From an uncultured Clostridia bacterium (GTDB lineage Bacteria; Bacillota; Clostridia; CAKSNL01; HGM11501), in NCBI GenBank assembly GCA_934476235.1, contig CAKSNL010000005.1:1-64000 (forward strand): a stretch of DNA of 64,000 bases. The letters run 5' to 3'. Position 1 is the stretch's first letter, and every line of letters starts with the position of its first letter. Below are positions 23,463-32,484 of the stretch, piece by piece. The translations under genes were made by a program, and so were the position numbers. Below the pieces are notes generated by a model that ran no database searches, was not told where the DNA came from, and saw only the letters and a list, made by a program, of their open reading frames with translations.

Positions 23463-25352
23463 ATGTATATATCGGTTTTTTCGGATGAATTCCATGAGGA
23501 CGCCTATGAGGTAATGCCTAAGATTGCGTCATGGGGAATGAAATATGTGGATTTCAGAGGTCTGATCAACGGAAAGGCAATAGAAAAGCTCAGCAACCAG
23601 GAGCTTAGAGAATTGAAGAGCACAATGGACAGCTTAGGTCTTAAGGCGGGTGTTATCCAGTCTTCGCTCTGTAAGGTGCACCTTCCCGATGAGGCGGGAG
23701 TTAAAAAGGAAATGGAAAAGCTTGACGGAATTATCCGTGCAAGCGAAATATTGGATACAAAGCTTGTGCGTTCATTCTTCTTCTGGCAGCATGACCAGTA
23801 CGATCCCAAGTGCGGTGAGCTTGCGATGAGACCGGATGAACTTTCGAAAGTATTGGAAATGTTTGAACCCTTCGCGAAGAAGGCAAAGGAAGCGGGGCTT
23901 GTGCTCGGATTTGAAAACTGCGGCGTAACTCCCGACGAGGCGATTGCAGTCATAAACGCGCTCAAGGTTCCGGACTGGGGACTTGCGTGGGACGTTTCAA
24001 ATATGTTTGAGATACTTCCCGAGGCGGAGGGCGACTGTGTTGAGTATTTCACCAAGGCTCTTAAGTATGCGAACATGATCCACGTTAAGGCGCGCGGAGT
24101 CAGCGCGATTCCGGAAATCGAATGTAAAAAGGTTCCTTGGGACAGAGTTTTGGCAGGCGCTGCGGTAACAGGCAAGGACATGCCCGTTTCAATCGAAACT
24201 CACGTTCCGTCCGGCGTCGGACTTACCGGCGAGGAAGCAACCAAAAAGTGCTATGATTACTTAAAGAAGGTATGGCCCTCAGCCGCTCCGGCGGATATGA
24301 TGACGGCACTTACTCCCAAGCTCAGCTTTCACCGTCCGTACGAGGATAATCCCGTAAAATATGTTGTTGTCGGACTCGGAATGGGAAAAGAGCGCTGCAA
24401 ACAGATATCGGAGACCAACGGTGTTAAGCTTGTCGGAGTCTGCGACATAAACGAAGAAAAGGCAAAAGAAGTCGGCGAGCAGTACGGCGTTAAATACAGT
24501 AAGGACATAAACGTGTTCTTAAACGATCCCGAGGTTGAGGTTATGTATATCGTAACGCCCACAGGAACACACTGCGCTATTGCCGATCAGTGCTTAAATG
24601 CCGGAAAGAACGTTCTTTTGACCAAGCCGATGGACGCAAACTATCAGGCGTGCGACAAAACCATTGCGCTTGCAAAGGAAAAGGGGCTTATGCTCGGCGT
24701 GGACTTTGACCTTCATTTCAGAGGTCCCCTGTCGGAGCTTAAAAAAGCGGTTGACAACGGCTATTTCGGAGAGATACTTTCGGCGAACATGGTGCTCAAC
24801 GTTCACAGAACCCAGGGCTATTATGATGAGAACGGCGGATGGAGAGGAACATGGGCATTGGACGGCGGCGGTGCGCTCAGCAATCAGGGTATTCACGAGA
24901 TAAACCGCCTTATAACGGTTCTCGGCGTGCCCGATAAGGTCCGCACACTCACAAGAAAGCAGACGTTTGATATAGAGGCGGAGGATCTTGGTATTTCCGA
25001 GTGGGTCTACAATTCCGGATGCGTAGCGAGAATTTCCGCAACAACGTCATACATAGTTCCCACATGGTACACAAAGTTTGAGATATCCGGCAGAAAGGGC
25101 GCGTATGTTCAGTGCATGGGCGGTCCCGAGGGCGGACACACCTATTGGTGGGTTGACGGAAAGTGGACCGAGAATGCACCGTTCCCGTATGAGCGCGAGT
25201 GGCGCCAGGGAAGCGATAACTTCGCTTACTGCCTGAGAATGGGCGGAAAGCCCGTGGTTACCGCCGAGGACGGAAGAACGGCAAGATACGTGCTTGACAA
25301 GATGTATGAATCCGCTAAGAACGGCGAAGTCTGGGTAGATATTGAAAAATAA
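23463..25352 (+). CDS. Fusion of a sugar epimerase/isomerase-type TIM barrel and a Gfo/Idh/MocA dehydrogenase
   Basis: Residues 1-275 form an AP-endonuclease-2/xylose-isomerase-like barrel; the metal tetrad of the epimerase group is present as Glu151 (GFENCG), Asp177 (WDVSN), His207 (MIHVKA) and Glu245 (SIETH). Residues 295-629 form a Gfo/Idh/MocA oxidoreductase with the NAD loop G304-L-G-M-G308, TKPMD instead of the usual EKP, and GIHEIN where GxHxxD is common. The two are normally separate enzymes, for example in inositol or C-glycoside/3-keto-glycoside catabolism; here they are one 629-residue chain. Opens the glycyl radical operon; substrate unknown. Confidence 0.85.
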   Translation: MYISVFSDEFHEDAYEVMPKIASWGMKYVDFRGLINGKAIEKLSNQELRELKSTMDSLGLKAGVIQSSLCKVHLPDEAGVKKEMEKLDGIIRASEILDTKLVRSFFFWQHDQYDPKCGELAMRPDELSKVLEMFEPFAKKAKEAGLVLGFENCGVTPDEAIAVINALKVPDWGLAWDVSNMFEILPEAEGDCVEYFTKALKYANMIHVKARGVSAIPEIECKKVPWDRVLAGAAVTGKDMPVSIETHVPSGVGLTGEEATKKCYDYLKKVWPSAAPADMMTALTPKLSFHRPYEDNPVKYVVVGLGMGKERCKQISETNGVKLVGVCDINEEKAKEVGEQYGVKYSKDINVFLNDPEVEVMYIVTPTGTHCAIADQCLNAGKNVLLTKPMDANYQACDKTIALAKEKGLMLGVDFDLHFRGPLSELKKAVDNGYFGEILSANMVLNVHRTQGYYDENGGWRGTWALDGGGALSNQGIHEINRLITVLGVPDKVRTLTRKQTFDIEAEDLGISEWVYNSGCVARISATTSYIVPTWYTKFEISGRKGAYVQCMGGPEGGHTYWWVDGKWTENAPFPYEREWRQGSDNFAYCLRMGGKPVVTAEDGRTARYVLDKMYESAKNGEVWVDIEK

Positions 25353-25364
25353 GGGAGAAGAACA

Positions 25365-26258
25365 ATGCAAGGATATGTAACGGACATACAGCGCTTTTCC
25401 TTGAATGACGGCGACGGAATAAGAACGACCGTGTTCTTGAAAGGATGCAATATGCACTGCGAATGGTGCCACAATCCGGAGACCATCGATTTTAACAACA
25501 ACATCCTTTTGTATGAGAATAAGTGCATCGGCTGCGGCAAGTGCTTTGCCGCCTGTCCGTCGGGCGCTCATACGGTAAAGGAAGATAAGCATGTTATTGA
25601 CAGAGAAAAGTGCACAAGATGCGGAAAATGCGTCAGCGTCTGCTATGCCGAGGCGATAAGGTTTTCTGCAAGGAAAATGAGCACGGAGGACGTTTTAGCC
25701 GAGGTAGTTCAGGATATACCGTATTACGAGAACTCCGGCGGAGGCGTAACGCTTTCGGGAGGAGAGGTTCTGTGCCAGCCGGAATTTGCCGAGTCGATAA
25801 TTGACGCGTGCAGACTGAGAAAAATAGGCACTGCGGTTGAAACAAACCTTTGCCACAGCTTTGACAGGATAAAAGGAATCCTTAAAAAGGTCGACCTTAT
25901 AATGTTTGACATAAAGCTTATGGATTCGGCTCTTCATAAAAAGTATACCGGAGTCGGCAACGAGCTTATAATTGAAAACGCAAAAAAAGCCGATGAGCTT
26001 GGCGTTCCCATGATTGTGAGAACGCCGCTCATTCCCGGCGTGACGGATTCTGACGAAAACCTTATAAAGACGGCGGAGTTTGTTTCCGGGCTTAAAAACG
26101 CAAAGTATTATGAGCTTTTGAACTTCAATCCGCTCGGCGGGTCTAAATATAAAGCGCTCTTTTTAGAAAACGGCTTTGCCGCGGCGCGCCCCCTGCCGAA
26201 AAAAAGGCTTGACGAGATCAGGAAAAAGCTCAGCTTTTGCAATGTGAAAATTAACTAG
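25365..26258 (+). CDS. Glycyl radical enzyme activating enzyme (radical SAM)
   Basis: The 297-residue protein has the radical SAM cluster Cys28, Cys32 and Cys35 in GCNMHCEWC, then an inserted two-cluster ferredoxin module (CIGCGKCFAACP and CTRCGKCVSVC, residues about 48-95) typical of activases of glycyl radical dehydratases and lyases. It cleaves S-adenosylmethionine to make a glycyl radical on the partner enzyme, encoded next, 10 nt downstream. Requires anaerobic conditions. Confidence 0.95.
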   Translation: MQGYVTDIQRFSLNDGDGIRTTVFLKGCNMHCEWCHNPETIDFNNNILLYENKCIGCGKCFAACPSGAHTVKEDKHVIDREKCTRCGKCVSVCYAEAIRFSARKMSTEDVLAEVVQDIPYYENSGGGVTLSGGEVLCQPEFAESIIDACRLRKIGTAVETNLCHSFDRIKGILKKVDLIMFDIKLMDSALHKKYTGVGNELIIENAKKADELGVPMIVRTPLIPGVTDSDENLIKTAEFVSGLKNAKYYELLNFNPLGGSKYKALFLENGFAAARPLPKKRLDEIRKKLSFCNVKIN

Positions 26259-26268
26259 AGGTAGAAAA

Positions 26269-28461
26269 ATGATTCAGTTTATTAATCAGTTTCCCAAGGA
26301 AGAGGAGTTTACTTTCGATAAAAGAATAGCGCTCCTTCGCGAAAGGAAAATAGCGCAGACCGTTGAAAAAGCGAAAAACGGCGGAGCGGATGAGGACGAT
26401 TACGGACTCATCGAGCAGGACGAATACAAATTTAAACTCAAGCCGAACCACGAGAACGGCTCCATATACGGCTATGAGGCGTGGACGGAAAACTATTGCC
26501 GGCTTTTATCGGAGCACCCGATATATGTTGACCCGCTTGACGCGTTCGTCGGCAAGGGTTTTCTCTTTCTGGAAAGGCAAAGACCCAAAGAATACAAGTG
26601 GAATCCGGACTATCCTTATGACGACCTTAAGGTGATATTTGAAAAATATTCGATAATTTCCGGAATCGACAACTGCCACCATTTCACGCCCGACCTTGAA
26701 ATCGGCTTAAAGCTCGGCTGGGGCGGAATACTTAAAAAGCTTGAAGAACAAAAGGCGCTTCACTCAGATGAACACAAGGAATTTTATGACAGTGAGATTG
26801 CGGTCGTAAAGGCGATAATTGCGTTTATAAACCGTGCCGGAGACGAGATACTGGCTCTTTCGGAAAAAGAGGTAAATCCGTATCTTAAAGAGAACCTTAA
26901 AGAAATGGCAAAGGTCAATTATGCCGTTGCGTCAAATGCTCCCGCATCTTTCCGTGAAGCGGTGCAGTGGATGTGCTGGTTCAGCATGTTATCGAGAACC
27001 TACAACCGCGGAAGCGCGGGCGGGCAGCTTGACACCATGTTAAAGCCGTTTTATGACGCGGACGTGGCAAAGGGCGTTTTGAATGACGATGAGGCTGTGT
27101 TTTATCTTGCCTGCATGTTCCTGCAGGACAGCAGATATTTCCAGCTCGGCGGACCCGATGAGGACGGAAACGACATAACGAATAAGCTTTCCTATCTTGC
27201 CCTGGAGGCGGCTGACAAGATAAACATTGCATGTAATCTGACAGTCCGCGTTCACGATAAGATGGATGAAAAGTTTTTCAAAAAGTCCGTTGAATATTTA
27301 TTCAAAAATAAACAGGGCTGGCCCAGATATTCGTCCGACAATGCGCTGGTCGAGGGCTTCATGCGATGCGGATATACCAAAAAGCTTGCAAGAAGGCGTG
27401 TTGCCGCGGGCTGCCATTGGATGTGCATCCCCGGAATGGAATACACGATGAACGACACGGTAAAGATCAACATTGCCAAGGTGTTCGAAGTCGCTTATGA
27501 CGAAATGATGGGGTCCGGCGGGGAAAAGTCCACAGACGAGCTTTATAAGATATTTAAAAAGCACTTGAAAGTTGCGGTTGACGCGACAGGCAACGGCATA
27601 ATGCACCATCTTAAATATCAGACAAAGTCTCAGCCGGAGCTTATCTTGAATCTCTTCCAGCACGGACTCATCGAAAAGGGCGTAAATATTACCGACGGCG
27701 GAGCATGCTTTTACAATATGTGCGTTGACGGGAGCGGTCTTGCAGTCGTTGCAGACAGCTTTGCCGCATGCGAGCAGAGGATCGAGCTTGAGAAAAAGCT
27801 TACCTATGACGAGCTTACACGCCACATAAAAAATAACTATGAGGACGCTGACGGCGAATACATCAGGCAGCTTATGTATCACAGTGAAAGATACTGCGGC
27901 GGAAACAGTCTCGGCGATAAGTGGGCGGTAAAGATAAGCGAGCTTTACACCGAACTTGTGAGAGACCTCGTCCGCCAGCATGTGGGAGTAAACTTCATAC
28001 CGGGATTTTTCTCATGGTCGAACACAATACTGCTCGGCAAGGCGGTCGGCGCGACGCCGAACGGGAGAAAGGCAAAGGAACCCATTAACCACGGAGCGAA
28101 TCCGAACGGCGGATTCAGAGGTGACGGCGCGGTTTCCTCAATGTGCAACAGTATCGGGCGTATTCAGCCGGGATACGGCAATACGGCGCCCGTTCAGCTG
28201 GAGCTTGACCCGGGAATTGCGAACGACCCTGAGGGCGTCAGCAAAATGTGCGATATGATAAAAACAATCCTTTCGACCGGGAACACGCTTTTAAATATCA
28301 ATATAATAGATAAAAATAAAATACTGGAGGCAAACCGCGACCCGATGAAGTATCCCGATCTTGTTGTCAGGGTAACGGGCTTTACCGCATATTTTGCAAT
28401 GCTGTCAGATGAATTCAGGCAGCTTGTGGTCGACCGTGTGCTTTCGGTAAACGTTGACTGA
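26269..28461 (+). CDS. Glycyl radical enzyme (PFL-like), atypical active site
   Basis: The 730-residue protein ends with the glycyl radical motif RVTGFTAYF, radical Gly704. The active-site loop reads AAGCHWMCIPG (Cys382 to Gly389); aligned with the usual GCVEP-x3-G loop of diol dehydratases and decarboxylases, Cys382 is the thiyl residue, but the Glu two residues on is Trp384, and His383 follows the Cys. Typical GREs are about 780-850 residues, so this one is short. It therefore belongs to the family but probably not to a characterised dehydratase group. It is activated by the enzyme encoded just upstream and probably acts on a sugar-derived substrate (inferred). Confidence 0.9.
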   Translation: MIQFINQFPKEEEFTFDKRIALLRERKIAQTVEKAKNGGADEDDYGLIEQDEYKFKLKPNHENGSIYGYEAWTENYCRLLSEHPIYVDPLDAFVGKGFLFLERQRPKEYKWNPDYPYDDLKVIFEKYSIISGIDNCHHFTPDLEIGLKLGWGGILKKLEEQKALHSDEHKEFYDSEIAVVKAIIAFINRAGDEILALSEKEVNPYLKENLKEMAKVNYAVASNAPASFREAVQWMCWFSMLSRTYNRGSAGGQLDTMLKPFYDADVAKGVLNDDEAVFYLACMFLQDSRYFQLGGPDEDGNDITNKLSYLALEAADKINIACNLTVRVHDKMDEKFFKKSVEYLFKNKQGWPRYSSDNALVEGFMRCGYTKKLARRRVAAGCHWMCIPGMEYTMNDTVKINIAKVFEVAYDEMMGSGGEKSTDELYKIFKKHLKVAVDATGNGIMHHLKYQTKSQPELILNLFQHGLIEKGVNITDGGACFYNMCVDGSGLAVVADSFAACEQRIELEKKLTYDELTRHIKNNYEDADGEYIRQLMYHSERYCGGNSLGDKWAVKISELYTELVRDLVRQHVGVNFIPGFFSWSNTILLGKAVGATPNGRKAKEPINHGANPNGGFRGDGAVSSMCNSIGRIQPGYGNTAPVQLELDPGIANDPEGVSKMCDMIKTILSTGNTLLNINIIDKNKILEANRDPMKYPDLVVRVTGFTAYFAMLSDEFRQLVVDRVLSVNVD

Positions 28462-28478
28462 AAATTAAGGAGGAATTA

Positions 28479-29255
28479 ATGATGAAAACTGAAGTTATAA
28501 TGGAAAAGGTGGATATCGAAAAGAGGACCGAGGGCTCAGAAGAGCTTTGCAAGGGTGAAATTGCGGGCGCAAGACCGGTTCATCACATTATCGGAGAGGG
28601 CAAGGAGCTTACATTTAAAAAGGATACGGGATATTACCATATTCTGATACTTATTAAGGGTGCGGTTGAGTTTTCTTATGACTCAAAAGCTTATGAGTTT
28701 TCCGAGAGAACCGTTTTCATTCCCGCTCCCGACAAGGACGTGACGGCAAAGGCAAAGACCGACGCGGCTATCCTTGAGATACAGTGGGATATTGCAAAGG
28801 GCGATGACGAGCTCATAAAAGAATACAAGACGGAATTTCCGGTTGTTCAGAAATATTTGGATTCTATTCAGTATGTTGACCCCAATAAGAGCGAAAAAAC
28901 AATAAGCAGAATGATGGTGCCCCAGAGAATCATCCCCCGTTTTTCGATGGGCTCGGTTGAGTCTTACGGGTACGACCTTGTAAAGCCCCACTCGCACCCG
29001 ATGCTTGACCAGTTCTTCTACAGCTTCGCGGAGAACGATATGGACGTTTTGATAAACGGCGAGCCTATCCGCATGCTGGGTGATATAATACTTCACATTC
29101 CGCTCGGCGCTGACCACGGGGTTGAGGTTACCGAGGGTAAGCATATGCACTATATGTGGATCGACTTTCTTCCGGATAACGAGCTTGGCTTAAAGCGTCT
29201 TGACGAGCGCCATAAGGTGACCGGAACGATGAGATCATTTGACACGGAGAAATAA
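28479..29255 (+). CDS. Bicupin protein
   Basis: The 258-residue protein has two cupin-like halves: residues about 45-110 (GYYHILILIKGAVEF) and about 165-235, where HSHPMLDQFFYSF and LGADHGVEV supply His and other metal-ligand candidates. Such proteins isomerise or bind sugars or sugar acids. Its fit to a known enzyme is unclear. AGGAGG lies 5 nt before ATG 28479 and 8 nt before a second ATG at 28482, so either may be used. Between the GRE and the phosphomannose isomerase in the same operon. Confidence 0.7.
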   Translation: MMKTEVIMEKVDIEKRTEGSEELCKGEIAGARPVHHIIGEGKELTFKKDTGYYHILILIKGAVEFSYDSKAYEFSERTVFIPAPDKDVTAKAKTDAAILEIQWDIAKGDDELIKEYKTEFPVVQKYLDSIQYVDPNKSEKTISRMMVPQRIIPRFSMGSVESYGYDLVKPHSHPMLDQFFYSFAENDMDVLINGEPIRMLGDIILHIPLGADHGVEVTEGKHMHYMWIDFLPDNELGLKRLDERHKVTGTMRSFDTEK

Positions 29256-29256
29256 T

Positions 29257-30300
29257 ATGTGTATAATAAAGCTGACAGGCGAGAGAGCATGGCGCACGTA
29301 TATCGGCGGAAGGCTTATAGATGAGCTTCACGGAAAGTTCCCGGGTGAGGATTCGCATTTTCCCGAGGAATGGATAATGTCCATCACCGAGTGCCGTAAC
29401 GCAGGGAGAGAGGACGTTAAAAACGAAGGCATGAGCCGCGATGCAAAAACCGGCAGGATGCTTTCCGACATTATAAAGGAAGATCCCTCAAGGCTTTTGG
29501 GTAAGCGGCATTATGAAAGGTTCGGCGCGACGACCGGGGTCCTGATAAAGCTTATCGACTCGGCGGAGAGGCTCTCAATCCAGGTTCATCCGGACAAGGA
29601 AAAGGCAAAAAAATATTTCGGCTCCGAGTACGGAAAGACCGAAAGCTGGCACATATTGGGCACGAGAAAGAATACAAAAGAAAAGCCGTGCATTTACCTG
29701 GGCTTTAAAGAAGGCATTGACATGAAAAAGTGGCGGGAGATTTTCGACTCGCAGGACATTAAAAGCATGCTTTCATGCCTTAACAGAATTGAGGTAAAAG
29801 AGGGCGACACCTACCTTATAAAGGGCGGAGTTCCGCACGCTATCGGCGCGGGCTGCTTCCTTATTGAGGTTCAGGAGCCGACCGATTATACCTTAAGAAC
29901 AGAGCGTGTCACCGAGTCCGGCTTTAAGATTGCCGATGTTATGTGCCATCAGGGAATCGGGTTTGACAATATGATGGACTGCTTTAACTACGGCGCGGCG
30001 GATGTTTCAAAGTACAGGCTCATACCGCGCGAAAACGGCAGTGAGACGGTTTTGATAGATCATTCAGACACGGACTGCTTTAAGCTTTCCGAGCTTAATA
30101 TAAAAAATGAGGAGACGTTAGAGCCTGAAGATACGTTTTACGGGTTATATATATTAAGCGGCGCGGGAAGAATAACCGAAGACGGTGATGTGACCGAAAT
30201 AAAAACGGGCGATCAGCTTTTTGTTTCCGCCGGGACGAAGGCGAAAATTACGGCGGACGAAAAAATAAAGGCGGCAAAGTTTTCCGGACCTTTGATCTGA
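29257..30300 (+). CDS. manA: Type I mannose-6-phosphate isomerase family protein
   Basis: The 347-residue zinc enzyme of the cupin fold keeps the Bacillus ManA-like metal residues: LSIQVHPD, GKTESWH, PHAIG and LIEVQEPTDYTLR. The family interconverts mannose-6-phosphate and fructose-6-phosphate. The start at 29257 lies 1 nt after the bicupin stop, with GGAG upstream. In this operon it may act on another sugar phosphate or feed the product into glycolysis (inferred). The C-terminal beta unit (about 265-347) is also present as in family members. Confidence 0.8.
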   Translation: MCIIKLTGERAWRTYIGGRLIDELHGKFPGEDSHFPEEWIMSITECRNAGREDVKNEGMSRDAKTGRMLSDIIKEDPSRLLGKRHYERFGATTGVLIKLIDSAERLSIQVHPDKEKAKKYFGSEYGKTESWHILGTRKNTKEKPCIYLGFKEGIDMKKWREIFDSQDIKSMLSCLNRIEVKEGDTYLIKGGVPHAIGAGCFLIEVQEPTDYTLRTERVTESGFKIADVMCHQGIGFDNMMDCFNYGAADVSKYRLIPRENGSETVLIDHSDTDCFKLSELNIKNEETLEPEDTFYGLYILSGAGRITEDGDVTEIKTGDQLFVSAGTKAKITADEKIKAAKFSGPLI

Positions 30301-30321
30301 ACGCTTTAGGAGAGAAATTAA

Positions 30322-31167
30322 ATGGAGTATGAAGCCATCGTAAAAAACATAAGATTTTCAAAGAGCAGCTTTCCCATTCGGTTTGCGTACACAAGGAATG
30401 TCGAGTCGCCTGAAAATCACAAGCTTCACATAAATAAGTTCCTTGAGATATATATTTATGTCAAGGGCGATGCGGACTATATAGTCGGGGATTCGTACTT
30501 CACCTTAAAGCGCGGGGACATTGTTCTTATAAATCAATATGAAACACATAAGGCGGTTTTAAAAAAGCGCTGTTTTTACGAGAGATTTTATATCCTTGTC
30601 CCGATAGACAGCTTTGACGATTTTTATTTTGATCCTTTTAAAAAGATAAACACAAAATTCGTTTCCTTAGCTGCCGGCGAGCGCGAGCATGCACTTTCGA
30701 TTCTCTATGAGATTGCGGCAACATTGAAAGATGATGAGAGCGAACAGGGGTCTTTTAAGGCGTACGGGCTTTTTTTACAGTTTCTTTCGCTCATAAGCTA
30801 TTCTTTTTCAAAGGACGATAAAGCGGCAAAGGAGCAGGAGAGACCGAGCAGACTGCCCAAGTACATTTCCGAAATATTGAAATATATCGATCAGAACGCC
30901 GCAAAGATAGAGTCGGTCGAGGAGCTTGCAAGAAAGTTCGGACTTTCGATGCCGTACCTTTCGGCAACCTTCAAGGCAAAGATCGGAACACCCATAAAAT
31001 CATACATTCAGGCGAAAAAGATTGCCTGCGCGAAGGAGCTTTTGGATAAAGACTATTCCGTGACCGACGCGTGCTACGAAAGCGGATTTAACGACTGCTC
31101 GTATTTCATTAAGGTATTTAAGCGCCATATCGGCGTGACGCCGTACAGGTACAAAAATTCAGAATAA
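30322..31167 (+). CDS. AraC-family regulator, last gene of the glycyl radical operon
   Basis: The 281-residue protein has a cupin sensor domain (about 35-100) and two C-terminal HTH units (SMPYLSATFKAKIG and ACYESGFNDCSYFIKVFK). It follows manA by 21 nt with GGAGAG in front and ends at the terminator shared with thyA, so it is probably the local activator of the operon. Ligand unknown. Confidence 0.85.
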   Translation: MEYEAIVKNIRFSKSSFPIRFAYTRNVESPENHKLHINKFLEIYIYVKGDADYIVGDSYFTLKRGDIVLINQYETHKAVLKKRCFYERFYILVPIDSFDDFYFDPFKKINTKFVSLAAGEREHALSILYEIAATLKDDESEQGSFKAYGLFLQFLSLISYSFSKDDKAAKEQERPSRLPKYISEILKYIDQNAAKIESVEELARKFGLSMPYLSATFKAKIGTPIKSYIQAKKIACAKELLDKDYSVTDACYESGFNDCSYFIKVFKRHIGVTPYRYKNSE

Positions 31168-31203
31168 AAATAACCGGAAAGCAATTGCTTTCCGGTTATT
31201 TTT
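31166..31203. terminator. Bidirectional terminator between the GRE operon and thyA
   Basis: AAAAATAACCGGAAAGC, an AATT loop and GCTTTCCGGTTATTTTT form a perfect hairpin overlapping the stops of both convergent genes. Confidence 0.93.
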
Positions 31204-32095
31204 ATATCCCCAAGTCAAATTTAAGCTGCGGGTTTTTTTCCTTGATTTCGCTTTGAGGATAGTTTTCCATTAAAAAATCGTCGATAGTGAACGAATGAAA
31301 ATCGGTCTTATCGGTGTTTAAGACAAGGCGCGGAGAGGCTGACAGGCTCTCGCGCTTTGTCATCAAAATTGCGTTTTCCCTGTGGCGGTCATATATCTGC
31401 TCGTTCTGAACAAAGTGGCAGAAAACGCCGGGGAGATAACCGGTCGCTTTGCACATCATAAGCATAAAAGCAGTATACTGAATCTCGTTTATGCCGCCGG
31501 CGCCCGAAGCGGCGCACATGTCGCCGGAGCGCTGAATAAGCGTCATATCAATATAGTATTTCCCGTCGGTTTTTCTCACGTTCCACATCGTTAAAAATGC
31601 GCACGGATTAAGTCCTTTTGTTTCGGCAAAGTCCGACTCCTGCCAGAGGTCAATGATATGGCGCCTTCCGAAAGTATCGTTTTTTAAGGATTCGATGAAA
31701 CTGTCGATATCAATATGGCTTTTCACTGTCGCACCGTAGCGCTTGCCGATCGTTCCGTCGCCGATGTCCCACTCGTCCCAGTACTTAACACCGTATTTTT
31801 CACGCAGAAGCGAAAGGTCGTTAGACTGGTCGGAAAATATCCAGAATATTTCCTTGACTGCGGACTTCCACGCCTGGGGGCGGAGCGTCATGATCGGGTA
31901 TTCGCCTTTGGAAAGGTCATAGCGCCTTAAAACCTGATTAACGCTTAAGGTGTGGGCGGCAGTTCCGTCGGAATACTTAGGACGCGGGTTTTCGTCAACA
32001 TATCCGAACTCTAAAATGTCGGCGGTATTAAAAAGAAAATATGCGTCTGCCTTGTTTTTAATGCTTTTCGCTTTTTCTCTCATTTCGTTAAACAT
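31202..32095 (-). CDS. thyA: Divergent thymidylate synthase
   Basis: The 297-residue protein makes dTMP from dUMP with methylene-tetrahydrofolate. Catalytic Cys165 lies in GLNPCAFLTMW, and QRSGD (188-192) and Asn203 match the dUMP site. However, the usual LGLPFNIASY segment reads AASGAGGINEIQY, and the HxY motif reads QIY (Gln233), so it is a distant branch of ThyA. Single gene with its own promoter, ending at the shared terminator. Confidence 0.85.
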   Translation of the reverse strand: MFNEMREKAKSIKNKADAYFLFNTADILEFGYVDENPRPKYSDGTAAHTLSVNQVLRRYDLSKGEYPIMTLRPQAWKSAVKEIFWIFSDQSNDLSLLREKYGVKYWDEWDIGDGTIGKRYGATVKSHIDIDSFIESLKNDTFGRRHIIDLWQESDFAETKGLNPCAFLTMWNVRKTDGKYYIDMTLIQRSGDMCAASGAGGINEIQYTAFMLMMCKATGYLPGVFCHFVQNEQIYDRHRENAILMTKRESLSASPRLVLNTDKTDFHSFTIDDFLMENYPQSEIKEKNPQLKFDLGI

Positions 32096-32127
32096 AATTA
32101 TTCTCCGTTCAAAATATCATCACTTTT

Positions 32128-32156
32128 ATTTTATAATCTTTTCATAAGTTAGTCAA
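32128..32156 (-). promoter_or_regulatory. Promoter for thyA
   Basis: On the minus strand TTGACT (32156-32151), 17 nt and TAAAAT (32133-32128) lie about 33 nt before the thyA ATG. Confidence 0.75.
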
Positions 32157-32157
32157 G

Positions 32158-32484
32158 CTAAAAAACAAAACGGATCAAAAGCATGTAGACGATCGTTCCG
32201 CCGGCGATGGAGACAAGCATCTGCTTTTTCCAAAGGTGCAATAAGGCTGTGACGGCAATTCCGATCAGCTCCGGAATTGCGTGATTCCCGGAAAAGAAGG
32301 AAACGCCCTTAAGGCAGTAAATGATGAGCATGCCGAAAACCGCGAGCGGTAAAACCTTTCCGAGATATTCGATATAAGGCGGGGTTTTGCGTTTTTCCGA
32401 AAAGACCAAAAAGGGCAAAAATCTTGTCGTTACCGTTGCGAGAACGCACATTGAAATTGTAATGATCTGCTCTGTGACCGTCAT
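32158..32484 (-). CDS. azlD: AzlD-type branched-chain amino acid exporter subunit
   Basis: The 108-residue protein has four hydrophobic helices and the AzlD residues TRFLPFLVF and LPLAVFGMLIIYCLK. It pairs with AzlC to export branched-chain amino acids. Its ATG directly follows the azlC stop, so the two are translationally linked. Confidence 0.85.
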   Translation of the reverse strand: MTVTEQIITISMCVLATVTTRFLPFLVFSEKRKTPPYIEYLGKVLPLAVFGMLIIYCLKGVSFFSGNHAIPELIGIAVTALLHLWKKQMLVSIAGGTIVYMLLIRFVF

